From Faecalibacterium sp. HTF-F (lineage in GTDB: Bacteria; Bacillota; Clostridia; Oscillospirales; Ruminococcaceae): 64,000 nt of DNA. The notes below the pieces were generated by a model. It ran no database searches. It was not told the origin of the DNA and saw nothing but the letters and a program-made list of their open reading frames with translations. This document shows positions 40,850-49,397 of the stretch, in pieces. The position numbers were made by a program, and so were the translations under genes. Each line of letters starts with the position of its first letter. Position 1 is the first letter of the stretch. The stretch is from positions 2,294,001 through 2,358,000 of the forward strand of contig NZ_CP094473.1 of assembly GCF_023347535.1 (NCBI RefSeq), in the 5' to 3' direction.

Positions 40850-41784
40850 GGCTGCACCTCCTCGTACTGCAGGGTGATGCTTTTGCCGTCAAAGCCGCAT
40901 TCTGCCGCCGGAAAGATGCCCTGTGCCTGTTCGGCATACTCCTCCGGGTCGGTGATCATGGGGGAGTAATGGGTCAGCCACAGCCGTTTTGCGCCCGCCT
41001 GTGCAGCAAGGGCCGCGCTCTGCCCGAAGGTGCTGTGGCCCCACTGCCGGGCCTGCGCTTCCTGCTCCGGCAGCGCATAGGTGGCGTCGCAAAGCAGCAG
41101 GTCTGCATCCTGTGCCGCCTGCAAAAGGCCCGGGCAGGGGGCGGTGTCGCCGGAGAACACCACGCTCAGCCCCCTGCGCGGTGCGCCCAGCACCTGTACA
41201 GGCTGCACCGTTCTGCCCTCCACGGCAACGCTCTGCCCTTTCTGCAGCAGCTTCCATTGCTGCACCGGCACCCCCAGCGCCCGGGCCTGCTCCGGCGAAA
41301 ATTTGCCCGCACGGGGCAGCTCCAGCCGGTAGCCAAGGCTTTTTACCCGGTGCTTTGTGGCAAACGGCACCAGCCGCGCACCGGCAGGCCAGCCCTCGCT
41401 CAGCGCATCCAGCGCCAGCGGCTGGCCCGGCATAAGCACCTGCGGCTTTACCGGATAGGGCAGCGGGCCGGTCAGTGCCCGCACAGCCGCCCAGATATCC
41501 GACAGGCCCTCCGGACCCAGCAGGGCAAGCGGCCTTGTGCGGCCCTGCGCCCCCAGCGTCTGCAAAAGGCCCGGCAGGCCAAAGATGTGGTCGCCATGGT
41601 AGTGGGTCAGGCAGATGGCATCCGCCCGCATCAGGTTCACGCCTGCCCGGTGTGCCGCTGCCTGCGTTCCCTCGCCGCAGTCCCAGAGCAGACCGTGCCC
41701 GCCGCAGGCTGCAAACGCAGCCGAAAGCGCCCGGTCCGGCAGCGGCATGGTAGCAGCGGTGCCCAGCAGTGTGATGGTAAGCAT
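40846..41784 (-). CDS. rnz: Ribonuclease Z
   Basis: 312 residues. Metallo-beta-lactamase fold with ITLLGTAATMPLPDRALSAA at the start and the metal motif LTHYHGDHIFGLPGL near residue 60; further His and Asp ligands lie in VVFSGDTAPC and LWLTHYSPM. RNase Z trims 3' trailers from tRNA precursors lacking encoded CCA. It overlaps the CCA-adding gene. The exosite loop region (PYPVKPQVLMPGQPLA) is of normal size. Promoter not obvious; the sequence upstream to 41906 is a short GC-rich gap. Confidence 0.93.
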   Translation of the reverse strand: MLTITLLGTAATMPLPDRALSAAFAACGGHGLLWDCGEGTQAAAHRAGVNLMRADAICLTHYHGDHIFGLPGLLQTLGAQGRTRPLALLGPEGLSDIWAAVRALTGPLPYPVKPQVLMPGQPLALDALSEGWPAGARLVPFATKHRVKSLGYRLELPRAGKFSPEQARALGVPVQQWKLLQKGQSVAVEGRTVQPVQVLGAPRRGLSVVFSGDTAPCPGLLQAAQDADLLLCDATYALPEQEAQARQWGHSTFGQSAALAAQAGAKRLWLTHYSPMITDPEEYAEQAQGIFPAAECGFDGKSITLQYEEVQP

Positions 41785-41906
41785 AAAGATCGTTCTCCCT
41801 GTACAATGTATCTCTTAAGGTTTTATTGTACCACAGCCGGGCCGGTTGCACAATCGGTGCCTGCGGCGCATAGGATGGCCCAGCACAGCAAAAAGGGGGC
41901 AGCGGG

Positions 41907-42080
41907 ATGAGACGCAAAAAAGGGGAGCCTTTTTCCGGCAGGCCGCACAGCGGCCTTGGATGGGTGCTGCTGCTCGCCGCACTGGCCCTGTTTCTGCTGG
42001 CCGGTGCGCCCGGCTGCATGGCCCAGCGGATGGCGTGGTCTGCCCGGGGAACGATGATCTTTCTGCCCTGCGGAGCCTGA
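41907..42080 (+). CDS. Candidate 57-residue small membrane protein
   Basis: An ATG at 41907 is preceded by AAAAAGGGGGC at good distance and opens 57 codons to TGA 42078-42080. The product starts MRRKKGEPFSGRP and has one hydrophobic helix (about residues 19-34, VLLLAALALFLLAG), then a Cys-containing tail. It points away from RNase Z on the plus strand and is closed by a strong terminator right after its stop. I do not recognise it; the strong ribosome site and terminator support expression, but the coding signal of such a short frame is weak. Confidence 0.45.
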   Translation: MRRKKGEPFSGRPHSGLGWVLLLAALALFLLAGAPGCMAQRMAWSARGTMIFLPCGA

Positions 42081-42081
42081 A

Positions 42082-42118
42082 AAAAGGGAGCGTCCTGCCG
42101 CACAGAACGCTCCCCTTT
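42082..42118. terminator. Bidirectional terminator between the small protein and the Big_2 protein
   Basis: GGGAGCGT (42086-42093) pairs with ACGCTCCC (42107-42114), flanked by AAAAA on one side and CTTTTC on the other, so it works both ways. Confidence 0.85.
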
Positions 42119-43060
42119 TCATTTTCCATCCGAATACGGCAGCTGCCCGGAGACGGTCAGCACCTCGGCCAGCTCCTCCTCGGAGCGGTAGCGCCACGCC
42201 GCCGTTCCCACCGCCACGTAGCAGGCATCGGCACGGCCCTCCGGCGAGACTGCAAGGATCACGGTCTCACCATCGCCCACAGCGGTCACTGTGCCGTCTG
42301 TGCTCACCTGTGCCACATCCGGGTTGCTGCTGAGCCATGTCATTGCCGTGTTTTTGCCGCCTGCAGCCTGTGCGGTCAGCTTCTGGCTGGCCCCCACTGC
42401 CTGCAGCAGCATGGCGTTTTTGCTGATCCGCACACGGCCTATTTCAGAGGTGACTGTCACCGTGCAGCGCAGCACCTGCCCGGCTGTCGTCAGTGCGCTG
42501 ATGACGGCTCTGCCGGAGCTTTGGCCCGTCACGGTTCCGCTGCTGCTCACCTGTGCCACGGAAGGGCTGCTGCTCACCCACTGCCGCACATAGATGAACC
42601 CTCTGTCGTTCTGTTCCAGCTTCAGCTGAGCCGAAGGCGCAGGCTCCTGCTCCGTAATGGTCAGCGCCAGCTCGGTGGTGTTCAGCACCGGGCGGGCCAC
42701 TGTGCTTTTGCGCACGGTCACAAGGCAGGCCGTTTTTTCGCCCCGCTCGTTGCAGGCTGTGATGGAAGCCGTGCCCTCGGAATGGCCGGTCACCTTGCCG
42801 GTGCCGTCCACCGACGCCACTGAAGGCGCACTGGACGTCCAGATCAGGAAAAAGTAATCGTTGGGTGCCTGCACCGTCAGATAGGCCACCGGGGCAGGGT
42901 CCTCACTGGTCAGCTCCAGCAGCAGCTCCGAGGTGTCCAGCGTCATACCGCTGTCCGGGACCGGGTGGCCCTTGACCGCACAGACCGGCAGAGCCCCTGC
43001 CAAAAGCAGCACCACACACAGTACGAATGCGCCAACGCCGGTCTTGAATCTTTGCTTCAT
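42119..43060 (-). CDS. Secreted protein with three bacterial Ig-like (Big_2) domains
   Basis: 313 residues. A signal peptide (KQRFKTGVGAFVLCVVLLLAGALPVCA) ends near residue 29 with an Ala-x-Ala type site. Three repeated domains of 75-80 residues follow, each with the same pattern, for example VASVDGTGKVTGHSEGTASI, VAQVSSSGTVTGQSSGRAVI and VAQVSTDGTVTAVGDGETVI, and a Trp or Tyr strand. These are Big_2 modules typical of surface adhesins and cell-wall-associated proteins. No LPxTG or membrane anchor follows, so it may be released or attached by other means. Function unknown. Confidence 0.85.
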   Translation of the reverse strand: MKQRFKTGVGAFVLCVVLLLAGALPVCAVKGHPVPDSGMTLDTSELLLELTSEDPAPVAYLTVQAPNDYFFLIWTSSAPSVASVDGTGKVTGHSEGTASITACNERGEKTACLVTVRKSTVARPVLNTTELALTITEQEPAPSAQLKLEQNDRGFIYVRQWVSSSPSVAQVSSSGTVTGQSSGRAVISALTTAGQVLRCTVTVTSEIGRVRISKNAMLLQAVGASQKLTAQAAGGKNTAMTWLSSNPDVAQVSTDGTVTAVGDGETVILAVSPEGRADACYVAVGTAAWRYRSEEELAEVLTVSGQLPYSDGK

Positions 43061-43221
43061 GGGCTTTGCCCTCCCTGCCTGTTTCCGGAAATGTTCAAAT
43101 ACTCTTATCTTCGTATTATTTTACACGCAGAGCAAAACATGGTCAAGTTTTTGGGCCCTTCTGCCGCACCGCAGGGCCGCATTTTGTGGGGAGTGCTAAA
43201 ATCCGGTTTTCAATTTTGTAC

Positions 43222-43262
43222 AAAACGCCGCCGTACCCGGGACCGGATACGGCGGCGTCTGC
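43222..43262 (-). terminator. Terminator of the rubrerythrin gene
   Basis: ACGCCGCCGTA (43225-43235) and TACGGCGGCGT (43249-43259) form the stem; the minus strand continues TTTTG. The rest of 43061-43221 holds an AT-rich promoter-like patch for the Big_2 gene. Confidence 0.8.
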
Positions 43263-43271
43263 CTGTTTTTA

Positions 43272-43811
43272 TCAGTAGTTGATCTTTTTCAGCTCAAAAT
43301 AGCTCTGGGGATGTGCGCACACCGGGCACTTGAGCGGTGCGGACTTGCCGATATAGGTATATCCGCAGTTCCGGCACTGCCACACCTGCTGTTCCTCGCG
43401 GGCAAACACTCTGCTGTTCTTCAGGTTGTCGGCCAACGCGCGGTAGCGCTCCTCGTGCTCCTTCTCGATCTGTGCCACCATGGTGAACAGGGCTGCGATC
43501 TGGGGGAAACCCTCTTCTTTGGCCTCTCTGGCCATACGGGGGTACATTTCCGTCCACTCGTCGTGCTCGCCGCCTGCGGCCATGTCCAGACAGGTCAGGG
43601 TATCGGGGATCGCGCCGCCGCACAGCAGCTTGAACCAGATCTTTGCGTGTTCCTTCTCGTTGCCGGCAGTCTCTTCAAAGATCGCGGCCAGCTGCTCGTA
43701 GCCTTCCTTTTTGGCCATGCTGGCAAAAAAGGTGTACTTATTGCGTGCCTGGCTCTCACCGGCAAATGCTTCCATCAGGTTTTTCTCGGTTTTGGTGCCC
43801 TTCAGTTCCAT
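43272..43811 (-). CDS. rbr: Rubrerythrin
   Basis: 179 residues in two parts. The N-terminal ferritin-like domain carries the paired E-x2-H/E-x motifs ([34 protein letters not shown]), which bind the di-iron centre. The C-terminal rubredoxin domain has [10 protein letters not shown] and [11 protein letters not shown] for its FeS4 site. It reduces hydrogen peroxide using NADH-linked electrons and protects anaerobes from oxygen. A PerR/Fur-like pair of sites lies upstream. Complete and of usual length. Confidence 0.96.
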   Translation of the reverse strand: MELKGTKTEKNLMEAFAGESQARNKYTFFASMAKKEGYEQLAAIFEETAGNEKEHAKIWFKLLCGGAIPDTLTCLDMAAGGEHDEWTEMYPRMAREAKEEGFPQIAALFTMVAQIEKEHEERYRALADNLKNSRVFAREEQQVWQCRNCGYTYIGKSAPLKCPVCAHPQSYFELKKINY

Positions 43812-43916
43812 GGTGCTCTCCTTTCAAAAACGGATCTTCTGTCAGGATCGACCGATCCCGGCTCTATCATTCAGCCCGGCGGAAATTTTTCCGCCTGCGG
43901 CTCAGGTTCTGAACAG

Positions 43917-43976
43917 AGTATACCATATTCCCAATGCGAAATCAAGAATAATTCCTATTTATTTTAAGAATAGTTC
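43917..43976 (-). promoter_or_regulatory. Rubrerythrin promoter with paired GAATA(A/G)TTC boxes
   Basis: -35 TTGATT (43940-43945) and -10 TATACT (43917-43922), spacer 17. GAATAATTC (43946-43954) and GAATAGTTC (43968-43976) lie 22 bases apart just upstream. They recall PerR-type operators; that role is inferred from the peroxide-defence gene. Confidence 0.5.
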
Positions 43977-43982
43977 TCACTT

Positions 43983-46691
43983 TCAATTGTGCTGCTTCAG
44001 GGCGCAGACTGCAATGCTCAGTGCACTCCATGCGGCCTGATACATCAGCACCGTCGCCACCGACAGCTCCCAGATGCTGCCCGCGCTGGTCAGCAGAGCC
44101 GCAATGACGATGGAGAACAGCACCGAGACCATCTGCACCGTGGTGGCACTGTTCTCAGCATTCTGGGCCTGATCTGCCGCCTGCAGGCCGCCGGTCAGGC
44201 TGGCAAAGCCCTTGAGATGGATCATGCAGCAGACGTCCGCCGGGTCGGCAGGTGCGGCCTTGATGGCATCGCACTGCTCCTGATCCAGCACCGTGACCAT
44301 GCCCTCCGGCAGGCGGTACACCTCGGTGATATGCTTTGCGGTCAGGCTGGGGTCCTGACAGGTGACCATCAGCCGGATATTTTCCTTCTGCAGCACGGCA
44401 AGGCCCCGGGCCACATTGCGCCCGCCCACATACTTCAGTATGAACATTGCGTGCAGATTGCCGGAGACTGCCAGATACAGGATCTGCAGTTCCCCGTTTT
44501 TGGAGTGCTGCGCCTCATACTCTTCATCCGGCAGCGAGACGCCCTCCTTCTCCAGATAGCGGCGGGTGCCGATGAGGATGCGGTTATTATCGCACCAGCC
44601 CGAGAAGCCCAGTCCCCGATGCTGTTCCAGATCCTTGACCGGGAACAGGATGTCGGTACGGTCCTCGATGATCTGGCGGAACAGGCCCCGCAGGGCACCG
44701 TGGGTCTCGTTGAGCACACTGGCCGCATACAGGATCGCGCGGTCGATGCGGCCGCCCTTGAAGATGCGGATGTCCTCCAGCTGTGCGCTGTCGGTTGTGA
44801 ACAGGTCGTCGGCGTCGATCTGCAGCGTATCGATACCGCCCAGCTGCTCAATGGCCTGCCAGCCGGGCACCACTGCACCCACAGCCGCAGCGGCGCGCTG
44901 CAGCCGCAGCGATGCAATGCCCGCGATGAGGGTGGAAGACAGCGGTGCACCCATGCACAGCACTGCGACCATGGCTGCAACGGCCTTGTTCCACCCGGCT
45001 CCTGCCAGCAGGAACAGCACACCGCTGAGCAGGGCAACGCCCAGCAGAATGTACGAGACCTTGCGGGCACGGCGCTCGCTGGCACGCTCGCACAGGCTCT
45101 GCTCCACAAAGCCTTCGGCATCCTGCATCGGGCGGCTCAGCAGCACCCATGGATCCTTCTGTTCCAGATCCCGTGCCAGCGCACGCAGCAGGTCCTTATC
45201 TCTGGCGCGGAAAGCACCCTGATGCTCCACGCCATTGGTCACCAGCTCATACCCGCCCTTGACCGCTGCCAGCATCACCCGGCTGCCCAGCAGAGCAAGG
45301 AACAGGCCCAGCGCCGCCATGCCGCTGAGCAGAGAAATGCCCGTGGTGCCGCGGTAGACATTGGCGTTCAGCATTGCCGTCACGGCCTGCAGCAGCGCCG
45401 CCGCTGCAGCCAGAGCCGGCATCGTATCGGCCGAGGGACGCCCGCGCAGGCCGGTCAGGCCATCCCGCAGGACCGGGAAGCCCACGCACAGGCTTGCCGC
45501 CAGCAGCAGCAGGTTTGCGCCGTAGAATGCCGCCGGAGCTGCATCCGGGTCCAGCGCGGCCATCGCGGGCAGCAGCCCGTCCGACACCAGACCAAAGTGC
45601 AGCAGCACCACGGCCAGAATGCCGCCCAGTACGCAGCGCAGCGTCAGCTCGGCGCTCATGCGGTGCAGCTTTTCCGCTGTCGCCTCCGGGCCCTGCAGCT
45701 CGCTCTCCGGATCCTCAGCCAGCGCCGCAGACTCCCCGGCTTCCGGCTTCTGTTCCGGCTGAGGCGCTGCCTCTGCCTTTGCCTGCGGCTCTGCTGCCGG
45801 GGCTTCGCCGTCCAGCGGCAGCAGTGGCAGGCTCATAGTGTCCTCTTTTGCAGCGGGCGCATCTGCCGGGGCCGAGGGGGCCTGCGGCTTTTCTTCGTCC
45901 TCTGCATGGCCAAAGAAATCGATCACCGGCTTTTTGCGTTCCGGTCTCGTTTTTTCCTTCGGCTGCAGGTCGGCATCCGCTTCCTTCACCGACGCAAACA
46001 CCGCAGCGGGCAGCGGCGTGCCGCTTTCTTCTTTTTTACGTTCAGGAGCAGTTTCCGGCTGCGCTGCCGGGGCGGTTTCCTCTGCCTGTGCCGTCCGGGT
46101 CGGCGCGGCTGCGCCGGGAGCGGGCTTTTTCTCGCTCAGGCCATTGATCATGGCCTTGAGCTGAGCCATTTCCTGCTGCTCCTGTTCCTCCTGCGGCAGA
46201 AGCACCTCCGGTGCATTCTTGGGATTGCGGGAGGTTTTTGCCTCACTGCGCTGCCCGGCAGGCTCTGCCACCGGGGCTGTGCTCTGTCTGGGCGGCTCCG
46301 GCTCCTTTGCAGGAGCAGGGGCCGGGAGATCCACCCTGAGCGGTTCTGCATCCTCCGCTTCCGTCTCCAGAAGGGGCCACGGGGCCAGCTCCCGCTCCGG
46401 GTCTGCCGCAGGCTTCAGCATCAGTTCCAGATCTGCTTCCTGCTCCGGCTGGGCATCCCCGCCCAGCGCCACCTCACCGGTGGGCATTTCCTGCGGCTCT
46501 GCTGCCTGGGCTTCCTCCTGATCTGCCTTGCCGCGGGCAAACAGGCCAAACCGCTTCTGCGGCTTTTCCTCCGGCAGTTCCTCATCCCGCCGGATCATTT
46601 CTTCCGGGATGTTCACCGCCGTGGTGCTGAAAAAAGAGCGGAACTTTTCATCCTTGGTCATTGCCTGATTGTTATTTTTATCCTTCGGCAT
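43983..46691 (-). CDS. Large protein resembling a P1B-type ATPase that has lost catalytic motifs
   Basis: 902 residues. The first 300 or so are cytosolic and low complexity (Pro, Ala, Glu). The remainder has the layout of a heavy-metal P1B ATPase: six hydrophobic helices, a large loop, then two terminal helices. Where CPC lies, CMGAPLSSTLIAG is found; the phosphorylation site DKTGTLT is replaced by IDADDLFTTD, only one Asp aligning; the TGD and GDGxND segments read TCQDPSLTAKH and are missing. The loop still shows nucleotide-domain-like pieces (FSGWCDNNRILIGTRRYLE). ATPase activity is therefore unlikely; it may be a regulatory or scaffold pseudo-enzyme. Confidence 0.75.
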   Translation of the reverse strand: MPKDKNNNQAMTKDEKFRSFFSTTAVNIPEEMIRRDEELPEEKPQKRFGLFARGKADQEEAQAAEPQEMPTGEVALGGDAQPEQEADLELMLKPAADPERELAPWPLLETEAEDAEPLRVDLPAPAPAKEPEPPRQSTAPVAEPAGQRSEAKTSRNPKNAPEVLLPQEEQEQQEMAQLKAMINGLSEKKPAPGAAAPTRTAQAEETAPAAQPETAPERKKEESGTPLPAAVFASVKEADADLQPKEKTRPERKKPVIDFFGHAEDEEKPQAPSAPADAPAAKEDTMSLPLLPLDGEAPAAEPQAKAEAAPQPEQKPEAGESAALAEDPESELQGPEATAEKLHRMSAELTLRCVLGGILAVVLLHFGLVSDGLLPAMAALDPDAAPAAFYGANLLLLAASLCVGFPVLRDGLTGLRGRPSADTMPALAAAAALLQAVTAMLNANVYRGTTGISLLSGMAALGLFLALLGSRVMLAAVKGGYELVTNGVEHQGAFRARDKDLLRALARDLEQKDPWVLLSRPMQDAEGFVEQSLCERASERRARKVSYILLGVALLSGVLFLLAGAGWNKAVAAMVAVLCMGAPLSSTLIAGIASLRLQRAAAAVGAVVPGWQAIEQLGGIDTLQIDADDLFTTDSAQLEDIRIFKGGRIDRAILYAASVLNETHGALRGLFRQIIEDRTDILFPVKDLEQHRGLGFSGWCDNNRILIGTRRYLEKEGVSLPDEEYEAQHSKNGELQILYLAVSGNLHAMFILKYVGGRNVARGLAVLQKENIRLMVTCQDPSLTAKHITEVYRLPEGMVTVLDQEQCDAIKAAPADPADVCCMIHLKGFASLTGGLQAADQAQNAENSATTVQMVSVLFSIVIAALLTSAGSIWELSVATVLMYQAAWSALSIAVCALKQHN

Positions 46692-46739
46692 TCTTGTCCC
46701 TCCTGTAAATATCGTTGAGGTTCCGGCCTTTGTACCGGT

Positions 46740-47549
46740 TTATGCCTGCTGTGCTGCGCGCTGGGACTGGATCTCGTACAGGATGATGCCCGCAGCCACC
46801 GACACATTGTAGCTGTCCACACCGGTGCCGGATGCCGCCATATCCAGACGCACCACACCGTCGCACAGCTTCTTGACCAGCTGGGAAACGCCGCTGCCTT
46901 CACTGCCCAGCACCAGTGCGATGGGGCCGGTGAGGTTGTTCCTGCGCAGGGACACGCCGTCCATATCCGCGCAATAGACGAACACGCCCTGATCCTTCAG
47001 GCGGCGGATGGTCTCGCCGATGTTGGCCACACGGGCCACCGGCAGACGCTCCGCTGCGCCCGCGCTGGACTTGATAACGGTGGGCGTCACCGATGCGCCG
47101 CCGCGCTTGGGGATCACGATTCCGTGGGCACCGCACAGCAGAGCGCTACGCATCACTGCGCCCAGATTATGCGGATCCTCGATGCCATCGCTCAGCACCA
47201 GAAAAGGTGCCTCGCCCTTGGCCTTGGCTGCTGCCATCAGGTCATCCACCGTCACATACTCGATCTCGCTGGCAAATGCAGCCACACCCTGATGGCTCTC
47301 AGTGCCGGTCATCAGGCGCAGCTTGTTGGGATGCACCCGCTTGACCGTGGCACCCGCCTCCTTGGCCAGCGCCGTATAGTAAGCCGCCACCGCCGGAGCC
47401 AGACCCTCGGCAATGAGCACGGTATCCACGCCGGAGCCACTCTTGAGCAGCTCGGTCACAGGATTTTTGCCGTAAACAAGGCTCTCGTTTTTCTGCGTGT
47501 TCTCCTCCGGGCTGCGGCGCGGACGGCGCGGCTGATTCTTTTCTTCCAT
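46740..47549 (-). CDS. rlmB: 23S rRNA (guanosine-2251-2'-O)-methyltransferase-type SpoU enzyme
   Basis: 269 residues from ATG 47549 (GGGAG upstream); the frame to 47672 is an extension with no ribosome site. A basic N-terminus (NQPRRPRRSPEE) leads into VYGKNPVTELL, the usual RlmB beginning, and the SPOUT domain ends with the three signature blocks: DPHNLGAVMRSALL, ALVLGSEGSGVSQLV and DSYNVSVAAGIILYE, which form the SAM-binding knot. The exact methylated guanosine is inferred by family. A short gap separates it from the large pseudo-ATPase gene. Confidence 0.9.
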   Translation of the reverse strand: MEEKNQPRRPRRSPEENTQKNESLVYGKNPVTELLKSGSGVDTVLIAEGLAPAVAAYYTALAKEAGATVKRVHPNKLRLMTGTESHQGVAAFASEIEYVTVDDLMAAAKAKGEAPFLVLSDGIEDPHNLGAVMRSALLCGAHGIVIPKRGGASVTPTVIKSSAGAAERLPVARVANIGETIRRLKDQGVFVYCADMDGVSLRRNNLTGPIALVLGSEGSGVSQLVKKLCDGVVRLDMAASGTGVDSYNVSVAAGIILYEIQSQRAAQQA

Positions 47550-48304
47550 TGTATTTTCTCCCTTTCTTTGTATTACCGGAACGTGCTGCGTGCACCCTCC
47601 AAAAGGTGCGCGGCATCCTGCACTGCGCACCCATCGCGTTTCCATATGATAACTCATTTTGAAGTATAACATATGCCGCCTTTGTTTGCCAGTAAATCAC
47701 CATTTTTTGTCCCTGTCCGGCAAAAGTTTTCACACCCTGTTCACGGTCTGCCGCATTTTCCACTTTGGCAGGCCGCGCTCCTTTTTGCAGAAATGTTTTG
47801 CCGCACAGGTGCATCTTCACTCTGTTGTTGCACAAGCGTCCTCTGTTTTGCCGATGAGAAAAGTTTTCCACAAAAATGTGGTATACAATCCGTAAAGGAC
47901 CGATCACTTTTTCCACATGTTGAAAACCCGGTGGAGAAAGTTCAAAAGTCCTGTTTTAAAGCCTGTTTTACGGGTGGAATTCCACACTTTCCACCGTGTT
48001 TTCAACATTCCGGTTCGACCTGTTTGTTTTTCTTGCGTACAGTTTGTAAAATACAAGTCGGAAATATGACAATTTTTTGAACTGCATTCTGTCCGGTTTT
48101 GCCAGATCTTCCAATATCATTTTGACGAATGTGGATCTATGTTGAAAATTCGTTCTTTTGCTGCTTTCCCGCCGCGCGGCTTCATGTTGCAGACTTTATG
48201 GAATATTGTTGTTTTTTGTTCTGTGCTGACCCTTTCTGACGGAAAGTTTCCTTCCCCGCAGGGATCGATTTTCCGCATTGTTGCAGGAAAAAAGCCCGTT
48301 TGGA
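47550..48304. other. Long AT-rich intergenic region with TTTTCCACA boxes
   Basis: About 755 bases without a supported gene; a 135-codon plus frame at 47673-48080 has no ribosome site and unlikely composition (many Cys, Phe, His). Two exact TTTTCCACA sites (47864-47872 and 47909-47917) match the relaxed DnaA-box consensus, and several TTCCAC and TGTTGAAAA relatives cluster around 47860-48010. No DNA-unwinding element or dnaA gene is visible. Confidence 0.4.
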
Positions 48305-48333
48305 TTGATTTTAGGCGCTGTTTGGGGTATACT
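48305..48333 (+). promoter_or_regulatory. Promoter of the aldolase gene
   Basis: -35 TTGATT (48305-48310) and -10 TATACT (48328-48333), spacer 17; the ATG at 48415 gives a leader of about 75 bases, and GGAGG precedes it. Confidence 0.75.
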
Positions 48334-48414
48334 AACTCTGTAAGTTCGTTAAGACGTGCACAAAGCAGGCACGAAACGAGCAAGGCCCCAATGATTTTGT
48401 GGAGGTAATGAATA

Positions 48415-49278
48415 ATGTTGGTAAATGCAACCGAAATGCTGATCAAAGCACGTGATGGCCACTATGGTGTGCCTCAGTTCAACATCAACAATCTGGAGTG
48501 GACCAAGTCTGTCCTGACCGCCTGCGAGGAAATGAAGAGCCCCGTGATCCTGGGCGTTTCCGAGGGTGCTGGTAAGTACATGACCGGTTTCAAGACCGTC
48601 GCTGCCATGGTCAGCGCTATGGTCGATTCCATGGGCATCACCGTTCCCGTTGCCCTGCATCTGGATCACGGCACCTATGAGGGCTGCAAGGCCTGCATCG
48701 AGGCCGGCTTCTCTTCCATCATGTTCGATGGCAGCCACTACTCCATCGAAGAGAATGTGGAAAAGACCAAGGAGCTGGTGGCTCTGGCACACGCTAAGGG
48801 CCTGAGCATCGAGGCAGAGGTCGGTTCCATCGGCGGCGTCGAAGACGGCGTTGTGGGTGCCGGCGAGATCGCAGACCCCGAGGAGTGCGCAAAGATCACT
48901 GCTCTGGGCATCGACTTCCTGGCTGCCGGCATCGGCAACATCCACGGTGTCTACCCGGCAAACTGGAAGGGTCTGGACTTCGAGGCTCTGGACCGCATCC
49001 ACAAGGCCACCAATAACATCCCTCTGGTCCTGCACGGCGGCACCGGCATCCCCGACGAGATGATCGCTAAGGCCATCAGCCTGGGCGTTTCCAAGATCAA
49101 CATCAACACCGAGTGCCAGCTGGTGTTTGCTGAGGCCACCCGCAAGTACATCGAAGAGGGCAAGGATCAGCAGGGCAAGGGCTTCGACCCCCGCAAGCTG
49201 CTGGCTCCCGGCGCAAAGGCCATCGAGGCCAAGTGCAAGGAGAAGATCGAGCTGTTCGGCTGCGCAGGCAAGGGCTAA
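48415..49278 (+). CDS. fba: Fructose-bisphosphate aldolase, class II
   Basis: 287 residues. Class II zinc aldolase: HLDHGTYEGCKACIEAGFSS carries the metal His and Asp, GSHYSIEENVEKTKE the next His region, and GIDFLAAGIGNIHGVYP and VLHGGTGIPDEMI the remaining His-Gly blocks that bind zinc and the phosphates. It interconverts fructose 1,6-bisphosphate with two triose phosphates in glycolysis. Codon use is strongly biased, in line with high expression. Single gene with its own promoter and terminator. Confidence 0.97.
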   Translation: MLVNATEMLIKARDGHYGVPQFNINNLEWTKSVLTACEEMKSPVILGVSEGAGKYMTGFKTVAAMVSAMVDSMGITVPVALHLDHGTYEGCKACIEAGFSSIMFDGSHYSIEENVEKTKELVALAHAKGLSIEAEVGSIGGVEDGVVGAGEIADPEECAKITALGIDFLAAGIGNIHGVYPANWKGLDFEALDRIHKATNNIPLVLHGGTGIPDEMIAKAISLGVSKININTECQLVFAEATRKYIEEGKDQQGKGFDPRKLLAPGAKAIEAKCKEKIELFGCAGKG

Positions 49279-49320
49279 GCAGAAGCTCGTATCGTAACCG
49301 GTACACCACCCAATAAAGTA

Positions 49321-49365
49321 TGCGGCCCCGTCGCGTTGAATGCTCAACGCGGCGGGGCCGCTTTT
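49321..49365. terminator. Strong bidirectional terminator after fba
   Basis: GCGGCCCCG-T-CGCGTTGA and TCAACGCG-G-CGGGGCCGC form a long stem (49322-49361), followed by CTTTTATG. It also backs onto the converging lipoprotein gene. Confidence 0.88.
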
Positions 49366-49397
49366 ATGTTTTATTAAGTTGATTCAATGTGTTTCCA

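Noticed and set aside
43989..46718. 909-codon frame antisense to the pseudo-ATPase gene
   Set aside because: Composition (very high Cys, Gln, His, Arg) and lack of start signal mark it as an antisense shadow. Similar shadows at 9674-11779 and 16637-19276 were dismissed on the same grounds.
47673..48080. 135-codon plus-strand frame upstream of fba
   Set aside because: No ribosome site, extreme Cys/Phe/His content, and it overlaps AT-rich DnaA-like boxes.
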